From Tetracladium setigerum (taxonomy: Eukaryota > Ascomycota > Leotiomycetes > Helotiales): DNA of 64,000 bases. Below are positions 1-12,355 of the stretch, one piece after another. The DNA is taken from positions 1,240,001 to 1,304,000 of the forward strand of contig PZJY01000002.1 of the NCBI GenBank assembly GCA_031472005.1, in the 5' to 3' direction. The translations under genes were made by a program, and so were the position numbers. Each line of letters starts with the position of its first letter. Position 1 is the first letter of the stretch. A model generated the notes under the pieces. It did no database searches, had not been told where the DNA came from, and worked only from the letters and a program-made list of their open reading frames with translations.

Positions 1-48
1 TGCCGAACCCCAACCTATCCCAACCCAAAATTTCGCATGAATTACTCC

Positions 49-2101
49 TTAATTTTGAATTAATCCCACATAAGGACCCCCTCTGCTCGTCTCCTCCATC
101 TCCCGAGCCAGCTCTCCATCAAGATGCAATGCTTCCGCGCGCAATCTGTCTGCTTCCAAGATACATTTCTCCGCCTCTTCCTCCAGCGCTGCAGCTTGAT
201 CGAATTTCTTCAGCCTGTCCTTCTCACCAAATCCTCGCCCCGTTGCTTCGGTTCTTAGTTCAATAGCCATTTCTTCCTTGCTTCGCGCACTCATCTCCAG
301 CCCCTTGGCCTGGGAATAGAGTAGCTCCGAGCTATCGGCAAACGCGTTCGGAAACGTACCAGGAATGTTTGGCGGATGAAATTGGTTTCCAGGCGAATAT
401 GGGGCATCTCGGGAATATGGCCACGTACTATGCATGGCGTTGGTTATACTTGGAATTGGATCGCGTGAGCTACTTGGGGCTCCGGATTGCAGATTATAGA
501 GAACCGGTACAGAAGCTGCTCGCGTAAAGGGAGGCGCTAGATCTGGTGCAGGGCGAGGTGGCATTGGGGGAGGATGTTCTAGGTCGATGGACGATTTTGA
601 AGCCACCAGTCTTCTGCTGGGTTCTTTCCCTTTGGAGCTCCTGCATTCTCGTTTCAGTCGCCTTGCTTCTCTCTTTGCCGTCCTTCGTTCAATCTTCTGA
701 GCTCGCTTATACGCTCTTCGTTCTCGCCGCAATTGCCTCTGATCCCGCTTCTGCTTCTTTTTGCATTCCCTGAACTCCTTCATCAGCTCTCTGACCTCTC
801 TCCTCAACTGGTTTATATCTTGGTTTGCGTGGTGAGGGAGGACGTTTCTGCAAGATTGGATCTCATGGCGTAGTTGATGCACGGCGGTTTTAGTTATTGG
901 TTGCTCGGGATGACTGAGCCAGTCAAGAAGATAGTGCTTCGCGATTGGCAATTGCTGTTCTTTTAATTCATCATAGTCTGGAAGAGAATCAATAGACGCA
1001 ATAGATTCCATGGAGCTTTCGCTTGTTGCTGTGGAAGAACTAGAGACTGACGAAGATCGAGCAGGCTTCCTGTGCAAGCGTAAACTTGCTGAGGCTCGTC
1101 CTCGCTCAGTGTCGACTGGCTCGCGTTTCATGAATGATTTGCCTCCGAGACGAACTCCATTTTGATCACCTATTATCATATTTCCAATCCTAAATCCATC
1201 AGTATCAGCCACTATGGGGCCCATCCTAAACCCATTTTTGCCAAAAAATCCCCTTTTCTGCCAGCCGACGACCCGCCAAGTATTTCATGGTCGTATGGAA
1301 TATCTGGGGGAAGGTGTTAGCAATTATTGGAGAAGGAATGTGGTGTACCGCCCCGAGTACTGGGCTTCAAAAGAAAAAACGCGACCAGGATGTAAACTCA
1401 CGATCATGGGGAATCCAAGCACCAGGAACTCGCGGTGCTAGGTCCCTTGAATTTGCGGTGACCTCTGCAGCATGTCCATGCCCTTTTTCCCCATCCCCTT
1501 CGTTCATCTTGATCTCCAGACATCTTGGCTTAAAGAAGCTCGTGTTCCATTCAGCAATTGTGACATCCAGCTTTTCCGCTCGCTCTCGCTGCACCCCATT
1601 GTCTTTCCGGTCTCCCACATCCCGACTGGCGTTGTAGATGAAGTCTGCAAGCAAGTAATTCAAAAAAGTGAGCCAGTCTTGGTCAAACACTCCATAGGCG
1701 CGAAAGCTTTCCGGAAACGGCAAGTCCTGGGGCTGGGTATCGGGAGTGACAGTGATGGTGTAGGCCTTAGGAGGACCAGGATTTCGAATGGTAGCAGGTC
1801 TAGATTCGAAGTATGCGGCGGCAGACGAAGAAATGAGATGATCGTGGTCGGTGAAGGTATGGCTCGATAAGGCAGGGCTATACGGAGGAGTAAATATCAC
1901 CTCGTCCACAGATGAGTTGGTGGAAGGAGGAGGTGGACGGCCGGTTGGTCCCTCTGCTGGCAAGCTTGACAGGATATGGGACGAGGAGCTGTGGGAGGGT
2001 GAGCTTGCAGGCGCAAGCGCATCCGTATTCGCTGTTGTCCCAGCATTTGAAGAATACTCAGATGGATCGGTTTCACTGTATGGCGGCGGGGCTGGATCCA
2101 T
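49..2101 (-). CDS. Uncharacterised fungal coiled-coil protein, apparent one-base frameshift
   Basis: I do not know a function for this protein. Exon 1 (2101-1402) starts at a Met followed by a PPPY-containing, Pro/Ser-rich stretch, then a more conserved-looking block with FDQDWLTFLNYLL. It ends at a perfect GTGAGT donor at 1401. The acceptor is CCCCCAG at 1304, with a GCTAAC branch site about 12 nt upstream, giving a 98-nt intron. Exon 2 (1303-49) contains glycine/arginine repeats of the type GFRxG...DxxG, a Ser-rich stretch, a long Lys/Arg-rich predicted coiled coil and a C-terminal Glu-rich helix. The frame entering exon 2 reaches a stop unless one base is added at the CCCCTTTT run (1250-1257), after which the frame stays open to position 49. 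With that base the protein would be about 651 residues. An in-frame Met also lies 13 codons upstream (2140). The splice model is sound, but the frameshift is inferred only from continuity of the repeats. Confidence 0.6.
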
Positions 2102-2956
2102 CACTTGGACTGTACTGAACTGTACAGTACTGCACTGCACAAAGACCGCACTTGGAAGCCGACTCGCTGCTGTGAAAATATGATAGAGTGGTATAAACTA
2201 TGTACGCATGAGGCCACTGAGTTGGCGTTGAGAAGGCAGTGGAAGCCTTCGACGAGAGGGAAAGTGAATTGAGATCGCTGCTGTGGTTGAGTGGTCGTCG
2301 TTCCACTCCACCTAATCTGGAAGAGGCACGGGAACTCGAGAGCTGGAAAATATCAAAGAAACACCGAGTCTGGAAAATAACAACAACAACAATTAAACCT
2401 GTCCATAGCCACCGGCATACATTTTTAGGTGGCTCAAACAATTTCAAAGTTCGGGATTTCACACTATCAACTGTCGATATCTAACAACAATGATCTCAGG
2501 GAAAGCTTTGTGCTTTCAATACTCCAGGTGGTTCGACACGGCTTGGCACATTGGGACAGGACCAACCCTCCTAGGTAAGAAGTGATCGCTAAGAATGCTC
2601 TAGGAACGTCTTCGATTCAGAAGCGCTCATGATTTAGAGCTCTGGATGATGTGCTAGCTCGGCGGGCTTCCACTATGTGGGAATATGATGCACAGGTAGG
2701 CAGCTCCTTTCGTATCAGCGGGTCCCGCCACCTTCCTGACATTTGGGAGAGATAGGTATCTGGAAATAGATCTCGGCAAAAGAGTCCTGACGGACGGTCT
2801 CTGAAGCAACATACTACTGCATCTTGTGCTACCTTTGGGAACTCTCACCTTTCCGCCGCCAAAGATAGGTCCACAGCCAACTCCTGTCTGCCCTCCCATC
2901 GCATTCCACCGAGCTTTCCCAAGGGGTGAAGGAGTATGATTCATTTTTGTGCAGCA
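2102..2956. other. Intergenic, 855 nt
   Basis: This stretch separates the start of the uncharacterised gene (minus) from the 3' end of the eIF2B beta gene (minus). Near 2100-2140 there are several repeats of ACTGTAC/CAGTAC, close to the likely start codon. I see no convincing coding region: the open frames here are short and lack domain-like composition. Confidence 0.5.
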
Positions 2957-4530
2957 TCAAAAGGGCATCATCTCGGGCTTGTTGAAATTGATATCCTCCG
3001 GCTTGTAGTGATCGGCCACAATTCGGTAAAGATAGGAAGGAGCATGTGCACCCCTAGAGAAAAGTTAGTGAAAGTATTGGTGATTTACAGGGTGAGAGAG
3101 ACTTGCAAGTTGGTGATGTAGAGATCCACAAGCTCAGGTGGGACGTAGTCATAGACAGGATTGTCTATTTCGAGATTATCAACCATAGCACCCTCGTCAA
3201 ATCCAATGATGTTGCTAGGATCGCCGTACTCAATTAAGGACTCAAACTCGAAAGGATACTCTGGGCTCAGTTTATAAACTCCACTAACAACAATGACCGG
3301 TGTTCGATGGACCTTCGCTGCCTTTGCAATAATGCGAGCGCCAGCCGCTGCGATCAATCCACCATTTGCGATGACGGCATGGGTAGCTAGAATCACCTTG
3401 TTGACTCTTGACATAATAGCAAAGATGCTGGCATCGGTTATGAGTATGACGGTAATACCGGCATTTGAGAGGGGCTTCAAGAATGATTCGCCATCCATAT
3501 CGTCGTCGTCCTCTCCGTCTCGTCGGGATTGTCCCGTGACAGAGGCATGTGTTGCTTCGTGATCGTTTGGATATGATTCCGCAACAATGACTGTAAACTT
3601 TCGCTTCTCGGCAGCTTTGAGTAGAAACTTTTGAACAGTCAAGGACGAAGAGTGAGTGAGAATCACTTCGTTTGAGTGGATGTGCTCTTGGGCATACCCG
3701 GCTATCTGGTCGTCAACCTGCTCAAGCTCGTCGATGATTTCTTCGATTCCAGTAATCACTTCCGCCTTGAGATCATTCGAAGTGGTCGATATCCTTTGAG
3801 AGAGCGAGGCAGCATTGACCGCAGATTTGCCATGGGGCGAGGTCGTTCCTGGGGGGGTTGCTGAGGGTGACGGTGTGGCCGAAAGGAGATTGAACATCGA
3901 TTGCTGGATGGGAGCGCCATTCAACACAGCATACGATGTATGGGAGGTTAGTAATGGGGGACGAGAGCCCTGCGGTCTTGAACCAAACACCTCATCACCA
4001 ACGGCTCCGGTCAAATCAGACAGGTCGGTGGAACCGTAGCGTAATGGGCTGAGCGAAGAAGATGCTAAATCGGCTTTCGAGAGCTGTCCATCGTGCTGCT
4101 CTCGCTTTGGGGAGCCAATTTGGCTGCCTGGTCCCGAATCGCTGAAGTCATCGGCTCTGTCTTCTTTGGCCTCGTCTCGAATCATGCCCAACACTCGGCG
4201 GACTATGTTTCCCACCACCATCTCCCTCGGTTGAGCCTCGATAAGCCTTTGGCCAACTTTCTGTATGCGCTCCAACAACCTCGAGATTGTGGACCATTTG
4301 AATTTCGAGACAACGCGCATCAGAAGGTGTGCGGTGGCGACGGCGCAAGCTCTCGAATTCTTTATCTGCCGTCTCTTCAGGAGCCTGCAGACATCAGTAA
4401 GGTGCTAGTAATCGAATGCCGTTCCGACCTACGAGATCAGTGTCTCGATTGAAGACTCCAGAGGCGCCGTTTTGAGAGACTTCAAGTAAATACTCAAGTT
4501 TGGCGCGAGGCCAGCTTTGAGAGAAGGCAT
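2957..4530 (-). CDS. GCD7: Translation initiation factor eIF2B subunit beta
   Basis: This is the beta subunit of eIF2B, the decameric guanine nucleotide exchange factor for eIF2 and target of the integrated stress response. It belongs to the regulatory alpha/beta/delta family and is cytosolic. Three exons join to 490 residues: 4530-4433, 4384-3107 and 3053-2957. The N-terminal helical part contains ETLISLLKRRQ and RACAVATAHLL, the inserted acidic/Ser-rich segment lies near residues 100-200, and the Rossmann-like C-terminal domain contains ILTHSSS, VILITDASIFAIMSRVNKVILA and VVSGVYKLSPEYP. The end, YRIVADHYKPEDINF, is typical of the subunit. Intron 1 (4385-4432, 48 nt) is GT-AG. Intron 2 (3054-3106, 53 nt) is GC-AG with a G/GCAAGT donor and an ACTAAC branch site. 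No GT alternative restores the conserved C-terminus. The gene is divergent from NEM1 and shares an 848-nt promoter region with it. Confidence 0.95.
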
Positions 4531-5378
4531 TGATCGTGGATAGAGGGGTGATCTTGTCTTTCTTGTCTGGGCAGAAAGCTATGATTTATTACAGAAAGGT
4601 AAAGGGTCAGAGCAAATTGGGCTTGAAGGGTCCGAAGGGGAAAGTGTAAGAAGGGTGGAATGGGATGTGGAATGTAGAAGGTGAAATTGATTTGGCATAT
4701 GGATTTTTGGATTTTGGACTTCGGGATGACTCCACGAGGCTGCCGCTGTCGCAAAAGAAAAGCCAAGCAGAAGCACAAGCCAAGCAGCAGCATTATTGTA
4801 TTGTGGTGGTGTTGCTTCTCTCTAGCACGAGCCACGCGCTCGTTCGCTCGCTCGGTCGGTTGCCCAACACATTCGAGCCATTCTTAGGTATTCCGTATTC
4901 CCATTCGATTCCACCTAACGCCCAGATTACGAGGAGGAGTACAGAGTAGAGTAGTCTAGAGTCTAGGAGTAGTACGGTACCTCCCTCCATCTCTCCACCT
5001 TACACCTACATACCAGCATCCATAGGTACTTGTGAGGACAACCTTCGAGCATCTCCGCCAAACGCCAAAACCGCAGGATACCTACACACCTACCTATCCA
5101 CCTACACATACTCTCTCTACCTTACCCACAACTCGCCCAATTCCAGCGGACATTATTGCGCTCACTCGCCCTTGGCCTCGGCAGTATACATCCTCCTTAC
5201 TACCTACCTACAGTACGGTACGGGACTGTCCTCAACTGACCGATAGGGGTCTCTCGTCAACGAAACACCACGACCACGACAACTTTTGCGCTTCCCTTTG
5301 TTGGCGACGCGCGCCACTCGACTCGGCCTTGAAAAGAACGAGCGAGCTGGTCTCTTCCTTCATGGCTGTGATAGAACC
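4531..5378. promoter_or_regulatory. Shared divergent promoter region, GCD7/NEM1
   Basis: This 848-nt region lies between two divergent start codons. From 4925 to 5235 it carries GAGTAGAGTAGTCTAGAG-type repeats, then several TACCTACC, CCTACACACCTACC and GTACGGTAC blocks on the NEM1 side. No clear TATA box was found. It is called regulatory only because of its position. Confidence 0.4.
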
Positions 5379-7008
5379 ATGAACTCCCTCAACATCCTCT
5401 CGGGACGGGTCTCGCCTACGCAAACTCCAGGTCCATCCAGGTCCAACTCGTACGGCAACGTTTTATCGTCAACCACTAACAGCACCGAGGCAAAAATAAG
5501 CTCAAGAGGGGAGAATTTCGGCGATGGGAAGGAGGACACTGATGACGCCCAAGAGAATGAACACACACACGCGGCGCGCGGAGCAGCGGGTGAGGAAACG
5601 CCTTTGTTAGGGATTGAAAAGTCGCAGCTTCCAGAGGAGGAAGCGACGGGCTGGCTTGCCATACCGAAACGTATTTCTTCCGCCTTGATCGATTCGATAC
5701 GGTGGCTGCTGTCTGCAGTTGCTGCGCCAGGTATATACCTGATCACCTTTCTCTACAACGCAGACGGCAAGTTTAGGCCATTCTCATCCATGCGCCGCGC
5801 CCCCAATCGACTGTCCACAGCGCAGACTCTAGGACTTTCGTCAGCCGAGGCCAGTTCTACGTTGGAGGGAAGTAGCAGGAACAACAGTCCTACTGGGCGG
5901 CGCACATCCATAAGGGGGACAAGACTCTCATCATCAAATTCGTCCTCGTCTGGCCTCTCGTCCGGATCAGAATCAGAGCGCGAAAGATCCAGGAGTGGGT
6001 CTTCTATCAGCCGAGGAACTCGTGCAAACCCATCTTCTCGTGCGGACGAGATATCTCCGGCAAGAAGGTCGATTCGCATTAAGCTCCATAACGAAGACAA
6101 TCTTCGGCAGAGGAAGAACCGAAACAGCCAGTCAATGAGTTCCCAGAGCAATGGTGCGGGTGCGATCTCTGGTGAGATCACCCCTGCCACTTTGAAATCT
6201 CCAACGTCCCCAGCTTCTGCCCTGATGATGACCAAATATCCTCGAGCTCCAGCACCACCAAGGCCGCTAATACCGCGCCGTCAACCATCATATACGCTTC
6301 CAGAAAATCCAAGTGGACGACATGCTCAGAAGACTTTAATTCTCGATCTTGACGAGACTTTGATCCACAGCATGGCAAAAGGCGGCCGGATGGGTACTGG
6401 GCATATGGTGGAAGTGAAGCTCGGTACAGTTGTTGGGGTTGGGAATACTGCCACTGCCGGTCCACAACACCCTATATTGTATTATGTGCATAAAAGACCT
6501 CATTGTGACGATTTCTTACGGCGAGTAAGTTATGCTTGGTCAAAAGGCACAATTCCCTTCCGTTCACTGATGTTTTGTAGGTGTGTAAATGGTATAACTT
6601 GGTGATTTTCACGGCGTCGGTGCAGGAGTATGCAGATCCAGTCATAGACTGGTTAGAGCAAGAACGCAAGTTCTTTTCTGGTCGGTACTATCGCCAGCAC
6701 TGCACTTACCGACAGGGAGCATTCATCAAAGATTTGAGTTCCGTAGAGCCAGATCTGAGCAAAGTGATGATCCTGGACAACAGTCCCTTGAGTTACATGT
6801 TCCATCAGGGTAAGCCGCATTGTGCCACAAACTCTCATAGCCCCGCTAACGACGAGCAGACAATGCGATACCCATAGAGGGCTGGATCAATGATCCCACC
6901 GATAACGATCTTCTTCACTTGGTTCCTCTGTTGGAGGGGCTTCAGTACGTGACGGATGTGAGAGCTTTCCTTGCATTGCGGGGTGGGGAGGAGAAGCACA
7001 TAGCATAA
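5379..7008 (+). CDS. nem1: Nuclear envelope morphology protein 1 (lipin phosphatase catalytic subunit)
   Basis: NEM1 is the HAD-type (FCP/SCP family) Ser/Thr phosphatase that, with SPO7, dephosphorylates the phosphatidate phosphatase lipin (PAH1) at the nuclear envelope and ER, so it controls phospholipid versus triacylglycerol synthesis. Three exons (5379-6524, 6581-6809, 6860-7008) give 507 residues. A hydrophobic segment, WLLSAVAAPGIYLITFLY, near residues 107-125 is the likely membrane anchor. A long Ser-rich disordered linker follows. The catalytic domain then has the DxDxT signature in DLDETLIHS (about residue 323), HKRPHCDDFLRR, NLVIFTASVQEYADPVID, the tyrosine/arginine-rich segment RYYRQHCTYRQG and the ILDNSP motif. 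Introns are 56 and 50 nt with GTAAGT and GTAAGC donors. The start chosen opens MNSLNILSGRVSP. The frame is open 31 codons further upstream, but that part is not protein-like. Confidence 0.93.
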
Positions 7009-7538
7009 TAGCCCTTCCACATTATTAGCACTACACTTGAGCGACTTTGAAAGCATGAATGACTTCGTGTGGCCTGTAAGGCATGTTATCAACGCTGCTC
7101 ATCTACTCGTGACGTTACCTAGTTGACCCAATCTGCTGCCATTACCGTTGAAATATTGTGATTATGTATCCCAGTCGGTTTTTGGGCAGGTAATAAATGG
7201 TCCGGCGGCGAAACGGAGGTTCGATGTTGATATTTCTACCAAAACGGTCTAGTGGCGCCAAGGGCGAAATGTGGGGGTAAGCAGAGACAGAAGGGGGGAG
7301 GGGGTTGTTGTGGTGTTTGTGGTCTGCCGAAATTTTATATCGTGGTGGGTGACGAAGAACGGCGACGACGAAAGTGACTCAAGCTATTAAGCTCAACTCA
7401 ACTCAACCAAATCCCACCACTTCTGCAATAGCAACCGCGACCCCAATAAACCCTGCGCGACCTACGACAACATCCGCGCCTTTGAAAATACTATGAAGCG
7501 GTAGCTGCAGGCTCATCTGATCACGGATTCCATCCGAA
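7009..7538. other. Intergenic between NEM1 and RNA Pol III subunit
   Basis: This holds the NEM1 3' end and the promoter and 5' leader of the polymerase gene. Features are G-rich stretches near 7290-7310 and a repeated CTCAACTCAACT near 7390. No gene or strong signal was found. Confidence 0.4.
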
Positions 7539-10500
7539 ATGCAGCTCATGTCAACTGGCGGGGAGTCCGTCAAGGCTCAAGTCAAAGACGATATCCCAAA
7601 GAGGTTCAAGGAATTGAAGTTTGGAATACAGTAAGTCGCCACGACGCCATTCACACCATCGTATATATTGATTGTATACAGGTCAAATCAAGATATCGTC
7701 AACCAGGCAGTTTTGGAGGTCTCTGACCGCTTGCTTTACGATGTGGAAAAGAACCGACGACCCGTCGCGCACGGCGCCCTGGACTCGAGACTGGTAGGAA
7801 TACAGCATCTAGCATATCAGCGCTTCTATCTTACTGAAACCTTCTTTCTAGGGAATCTCAAGCAAAACTGGGTTGTGTGAGACGTGTGGCGAAGGGCTGC
7901 AGAACTGCAACGGACATTTCGGTCACATTAGACTAGCCCTCCCTGCCTTTCACATTGGATACTTGAAATTGGTCATGAACATCCTACAAAACATCTGCAA
8001 GGTTCGTTCTAGGTGTGCAGAAGATTTTGAGCTTGTACTGACTGTTTCAAGGATTGCGCCAAAGTCCTACTGACCGACGGCGAGCGAAGAAGCTACTTGA
8101 GGGAGCTGCGACGGCCGGGAATCGACAATATGAAACGTGTACAAATTTGCAAGAGGATTAATCAACAGTGCAGAAAGGCAAAGCATTGTCCTTATTGTTC
8201 GTCAGTCAATGGACAAATTAGAAAAGTGGCAGTCTTGAAGCTCGCCCATGACAAATTCCAGACATACAACAAGTCAACAGCTGCAAGCAAGAAGATGCCG
8301 GAGAGCATGAAGGAGTTCCAGGCTACGCTAGACCATGCAAAGAAGTTGAACACCGACATCGACAAACACATGAAGAAAGCCATGGAAGATCTCAATCCGC
8401 TACGAGTCTTGAACCTCTTCAAGATGATCTCGCCAAGTGATTGCGAGCTACTGGGGATCAATCCTGCCGAGGGAAGGCCAGAGATGTTCCTGTGGCAATT
8501 TGTGCCAGCGCCTCCTGTTTGTATTCGTCCCTCGGTTGCACAAGATAGTGCAAGCACCGAGGATGATCTCACCACCAAGCTTGCAGATATTGTCCACATC
8601 AGCTCGCTGATTCGCGCTGCTTTACAGAAGGGGCAGCCTGTCCAGACGATTATGGAACAGTGGGATTATCTCCAGTTGCAGATTGCTATGTATGTAAACA
8701 GTGACGTTCCTGGTCTTCACCAGCAGGGTTTTGGAAAAACAATCAGAGGTTTCTGTCAGCGCCTCAAGGGAAAGCAGGGCCGATTCCGAGGAAACTTATC
8801 AGGGAAGCGTGTCGATTTCTCCGGACGTACCGTCATCTCGCCCGATCCCAACCTTGGTATTGATCATGTTGCTATCCCCATCTTGGTCGCAAAAAATCTG
8901 ACATATCCGGAAAGGGTGCAGAAGCACAATTTGGAGAAATTACGCAAATGTGTATCAAATGGTCCATCGCAACATCCCGGAGCACAACAAATCGTCAAGA
9001 AAGATTCAGATCACAAGATATCTTTGCGATTCGGCAAGAGACATGTTGAGGCAAAGAATCTAAGAATTGGTGATGTGGTGGAAAGACATCTAGAAGATGG
9101 CGATATTGTTCTCTTCAACCGACAACCATCTCTTCATAAACTCAGTATTATGAGCCATTATGTCAAGGTCAGACCATGGAGAACATTCCGTCTGAACGAG
9201 TGTGTCTGCAACCCCTACAACGCCGATTTTGATGGCGATGAAATGAATCTGCACGTCCCACAGACTGAGGAGGCTAGAACAGAAGCCATCAATCTCATGG
9301 GGGTGAAAAACAATCTGTCGACTCCCAAGAACGGAGAGCCTATCATTTCGGCTACCCAGGATTTCATTACGGCGGCTTATCTTTTGAGCAGCAAAGAGAA
9401 CTTCTTTGATCGAAAGACATTCACACATCTGTGTATGTACATGGTTGATGGCAATCTTCAGTTAGACCTCCCACCACCCGCAATTGTTAAACCACAAGCA
9501 TTATGGACTGGTAAGCAGGTGTTTAGTATGCTCATGCGTCCAAACAAAGACTCGCCTGTCAAAGTCAACCTAGATGCGAAGTGTCGAGACTACACGTTTA
9601 GGCAGGGTGAGTGTCCTGACATGTGTCCCAACGATGGCTGGCTCGTGGTGCGCAACTCTGAAGTCATGTGCGGTAGAATGGACAAAACTACGGTTGGTTC
9701 GGGAAAGAAAGACTCTATCTTTTACATCATCCTACGAGACTTCGGCCCAGACCAAGCAGTTATTGCCATGAATAGGCTTTCAAAATTTCGGCCAGATATT
9801 TGACCAATATGGGTTTCTCCATTGGAATTAGCGATGTTTACCCATCAGACCAGTTGACGGTCAAGAAGGAGGAGATGGTGAACGTGGCGTATCGAAAATG
9901 CGAGAACCTCATCGAACAATACAAAATGGGGAGTTTGAAGAAGGTGACCGGTTGCAATATGGAAGAGACCCTCGAGAACAACATATCTGGTATCTTAAGC
10001 AAGGTCAGACAAGAAGCTGGAGACTACTGCATCAACACCCTCAGCAAATGGAACGCTCCCCTTATCATGGCCAAGTCAGGATCCAAAGGATCCACAATTA
10101 ACGTCGCGCAGATGGTAGCTGTTGTGGGTCAACAAATTATTGGTGGCTCGCGAGTCACAGGCGGCTTCCAAGATCGAAGTCTTCCACATTTCCCCAAGAA
10201 CGATCGACTGGCACCGTCAAAAGGATTCGTCAAGAATAGTTTCTTTACCGGCCTACTACCGACCGAGTTCATCTTCCACGCCATGTCTGGACGTGAAGGT
10301 CTGGTCGATACAGCGGTCAAGACAGCCGAAACAGGTTACATGTCAAGGAGACTGATGAAGTCGCTTGAGGATCTGTCTACCCAATATGATGATACTGTTC
10401 GAAACTCCTCTGGTGGAATAGTCCAATTCCAATTTGGAGCAGACAAGCTTGATCCTGTTGACATGGAGGGAAATGCTGTTCCAGTGCATTTTGAACGTAC

Positions 10501-12088
10501 TTGGACCCACGCCGAAAACATCACCTGGGATAATAATGACAAGGCTCTTCTACCGTTCGAAATTACTGAAGAGTGTCGAAAGTTGATACTTGTAGAGGCA
10601 CGCAAGAAAGGCAGGAGGGGTCTTCTCGGCGAGAACCTAGCGTACAATGACAGGTCTTACTACGGCACCGATGAACACGAAAGCGCCCGAGACTTTTTTG
10701 AGACTATCTCGACCTTCGTCGGAGGCTTAGCGACTCGTTTAGCTAATGCGCGAATGAGAGCAGGCTTATGCCCATTTGACCAGGATACTGGTGAGAAGTA
10801 CGACCCTGATTTGGAAGAACGAGAGCGGCGAGATCAAATGGAGCGCATCGCAAAGGTCTCTATCAAGACATTAAGAAGATTCGTTTCTATGTGCCTGGAA
10901 AAGTACGCCAAGGCGCAAACGGAACCTGGACATGCAGTGGGTGCAGTTGGTGCCCAATCCATCGGAGAGCCAGGAACACAAATGACTTTGAAGACTTTCC
11001 ATTTTGCAGGTGTCGCCGGCATGAGTATCACTCAGGGTGTTCCCCGAATCAAGGAAATTATCAATGCCTCGAAAACTATCAGCACTCCTGTCATCTCTTG
11101 TCCCCTGGAGGAGAAGAGAGATTTTGAAATGGCAAAACTCGTCAAATATCGGATCGAAAAGACATTCGTTTCAGACGTCATTCATTTTATTGAAGATATG
11201 TGGTCAGCGAAACGAGCAACTCTATGTCTTCGAGTTAACACTGAAGCATTGAACAATATGAAGCTCGGGATTACTCCTGCCGACATCGCCGATGCAATCT
11301 GCAGGATCAAAAAGCTGAAGATTCCACGAGACCATGTTCGACCTATTGGGGACTCCATTTTCGTCACTGTAAATCAAATCGGTGGTGAAGACAAGAAGAG
11401 CAAGACAAAGCCCAAGACGGCTATGGATGAGGGAACAGATTTGTTACTTCGTGTCAATCACTTGAAGCGTGTTCTGCCCACCCTCACGATATCTGGTTAC
11501 CCAGATGCCGCTCGAGCCATCATTCAAAGCACGGCAGAGGGAGAACATACGGTCTTGGTGGAGGGTTATGGACTACGAGCCTGCATGACTACTCTTGGAG
11601 TTATTGGCACCAAATGTACCTCAAACAATGTCATGGAGTGTCGTGATGTTCTGGGCATTGAAGCAGCACGGACCACTATTGCTAAGGAAATTGGCGCCGT
11701 TATGGGAGACATGGGTATTGATCCTCGTCACATGCAACTTCTTGCCGATGTTATGACATACAAGGGTGAAGTTCTCGGTATCACTAGGTTCGGTCTCTCT
11801 AAGATGCGTGACAGTGTTTTACAGCTTGCATCTTTCGAAAAAACACCGGATCATCTCTTCGATGCTGCTGCGGGCATGAAATCAGATCAGATTGAAGGTG
11901 TCAGCGAATGTATCATCATGGGGCAGACCATGAGCGTTGGAACTGGTGCCTTCCAGGTTGTGAGACAACTTAAATTGACCGAGAAAGACACGGTAAAGAA
12001 GCCAACTGCTTTCGAAGAGGCCTGGCTTGTGGACAGACAGGAGCGGAAGAAGAAAAAGGCTGTTGCTGCAGGACGAATGGAGTTTTGA
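7539..12088 (+). CDS. RPC1: DNA-directed RNA polymerase III largest subunit, frameshifted in this assembly
   Basis: This is the catalytic clamp/active-site subunit of RNA polymerase III, which transcribes tRNA and 5S rRNA genes in the nucleus. Four exons are supported: 7539-7630, 7682-7793, 7852-8001 and 8052-12088, with introns of 51, 58 and 50 nt. The N-terminal zinc site is visible as CETCGEGLQNCNGH, a second one as CPYC, the active-site loop as NADFDGDEM (about residue 508) and the bridge-helix/trigger-loop region as PGTQMTLKTFHFAG. The protein ends ERKKKKAVAAGRMEF with no heptad repeats, which excludes the Pol II subunit. The length of about 1463 residues fits yeast RPC160. The frame breaks at 9782-9788 (AAAATTT): MNRLSKF is in one frame and ARYLTNMGF in the next, with no possible intron. 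One missing base explains it. Since the gene is essential, an assembly error is the likeliest cause. Start could be Met1 or Met4. Confidence 0.95.
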
Positions 12089-12355
12089 TTCGTCTTGTAG
12101 ACCTGTAATTTGCATTTCATAGCGGCATATTCGGAGGAGTTACATTCATGATGGTCACTTTTCAAGGCGTTCTATGTTGCTGCCCCATTATATCCACAAG
12201 GCCTTGGTGGATGGGAAGCTCGGTTGTTCTGCGGTTCTAGAGCAGTTACAATAAGAATAGTATCTAATTTCTACCTACTTGCACACCTTCATTCATGGTT
12301 GCATTCACTACTTTCATACCAAGGACCAGACTTTCCAAACCGTTCTTATCGTTGA

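Noticed and set aside
9782..9788. Programmed -1 frameshift signal in the Pol III subunit
   Set aside because: AAAATTT does not fit X-XXY-YYZ in the needed phase, and no such event is known for this protein. A missing base is more likely.
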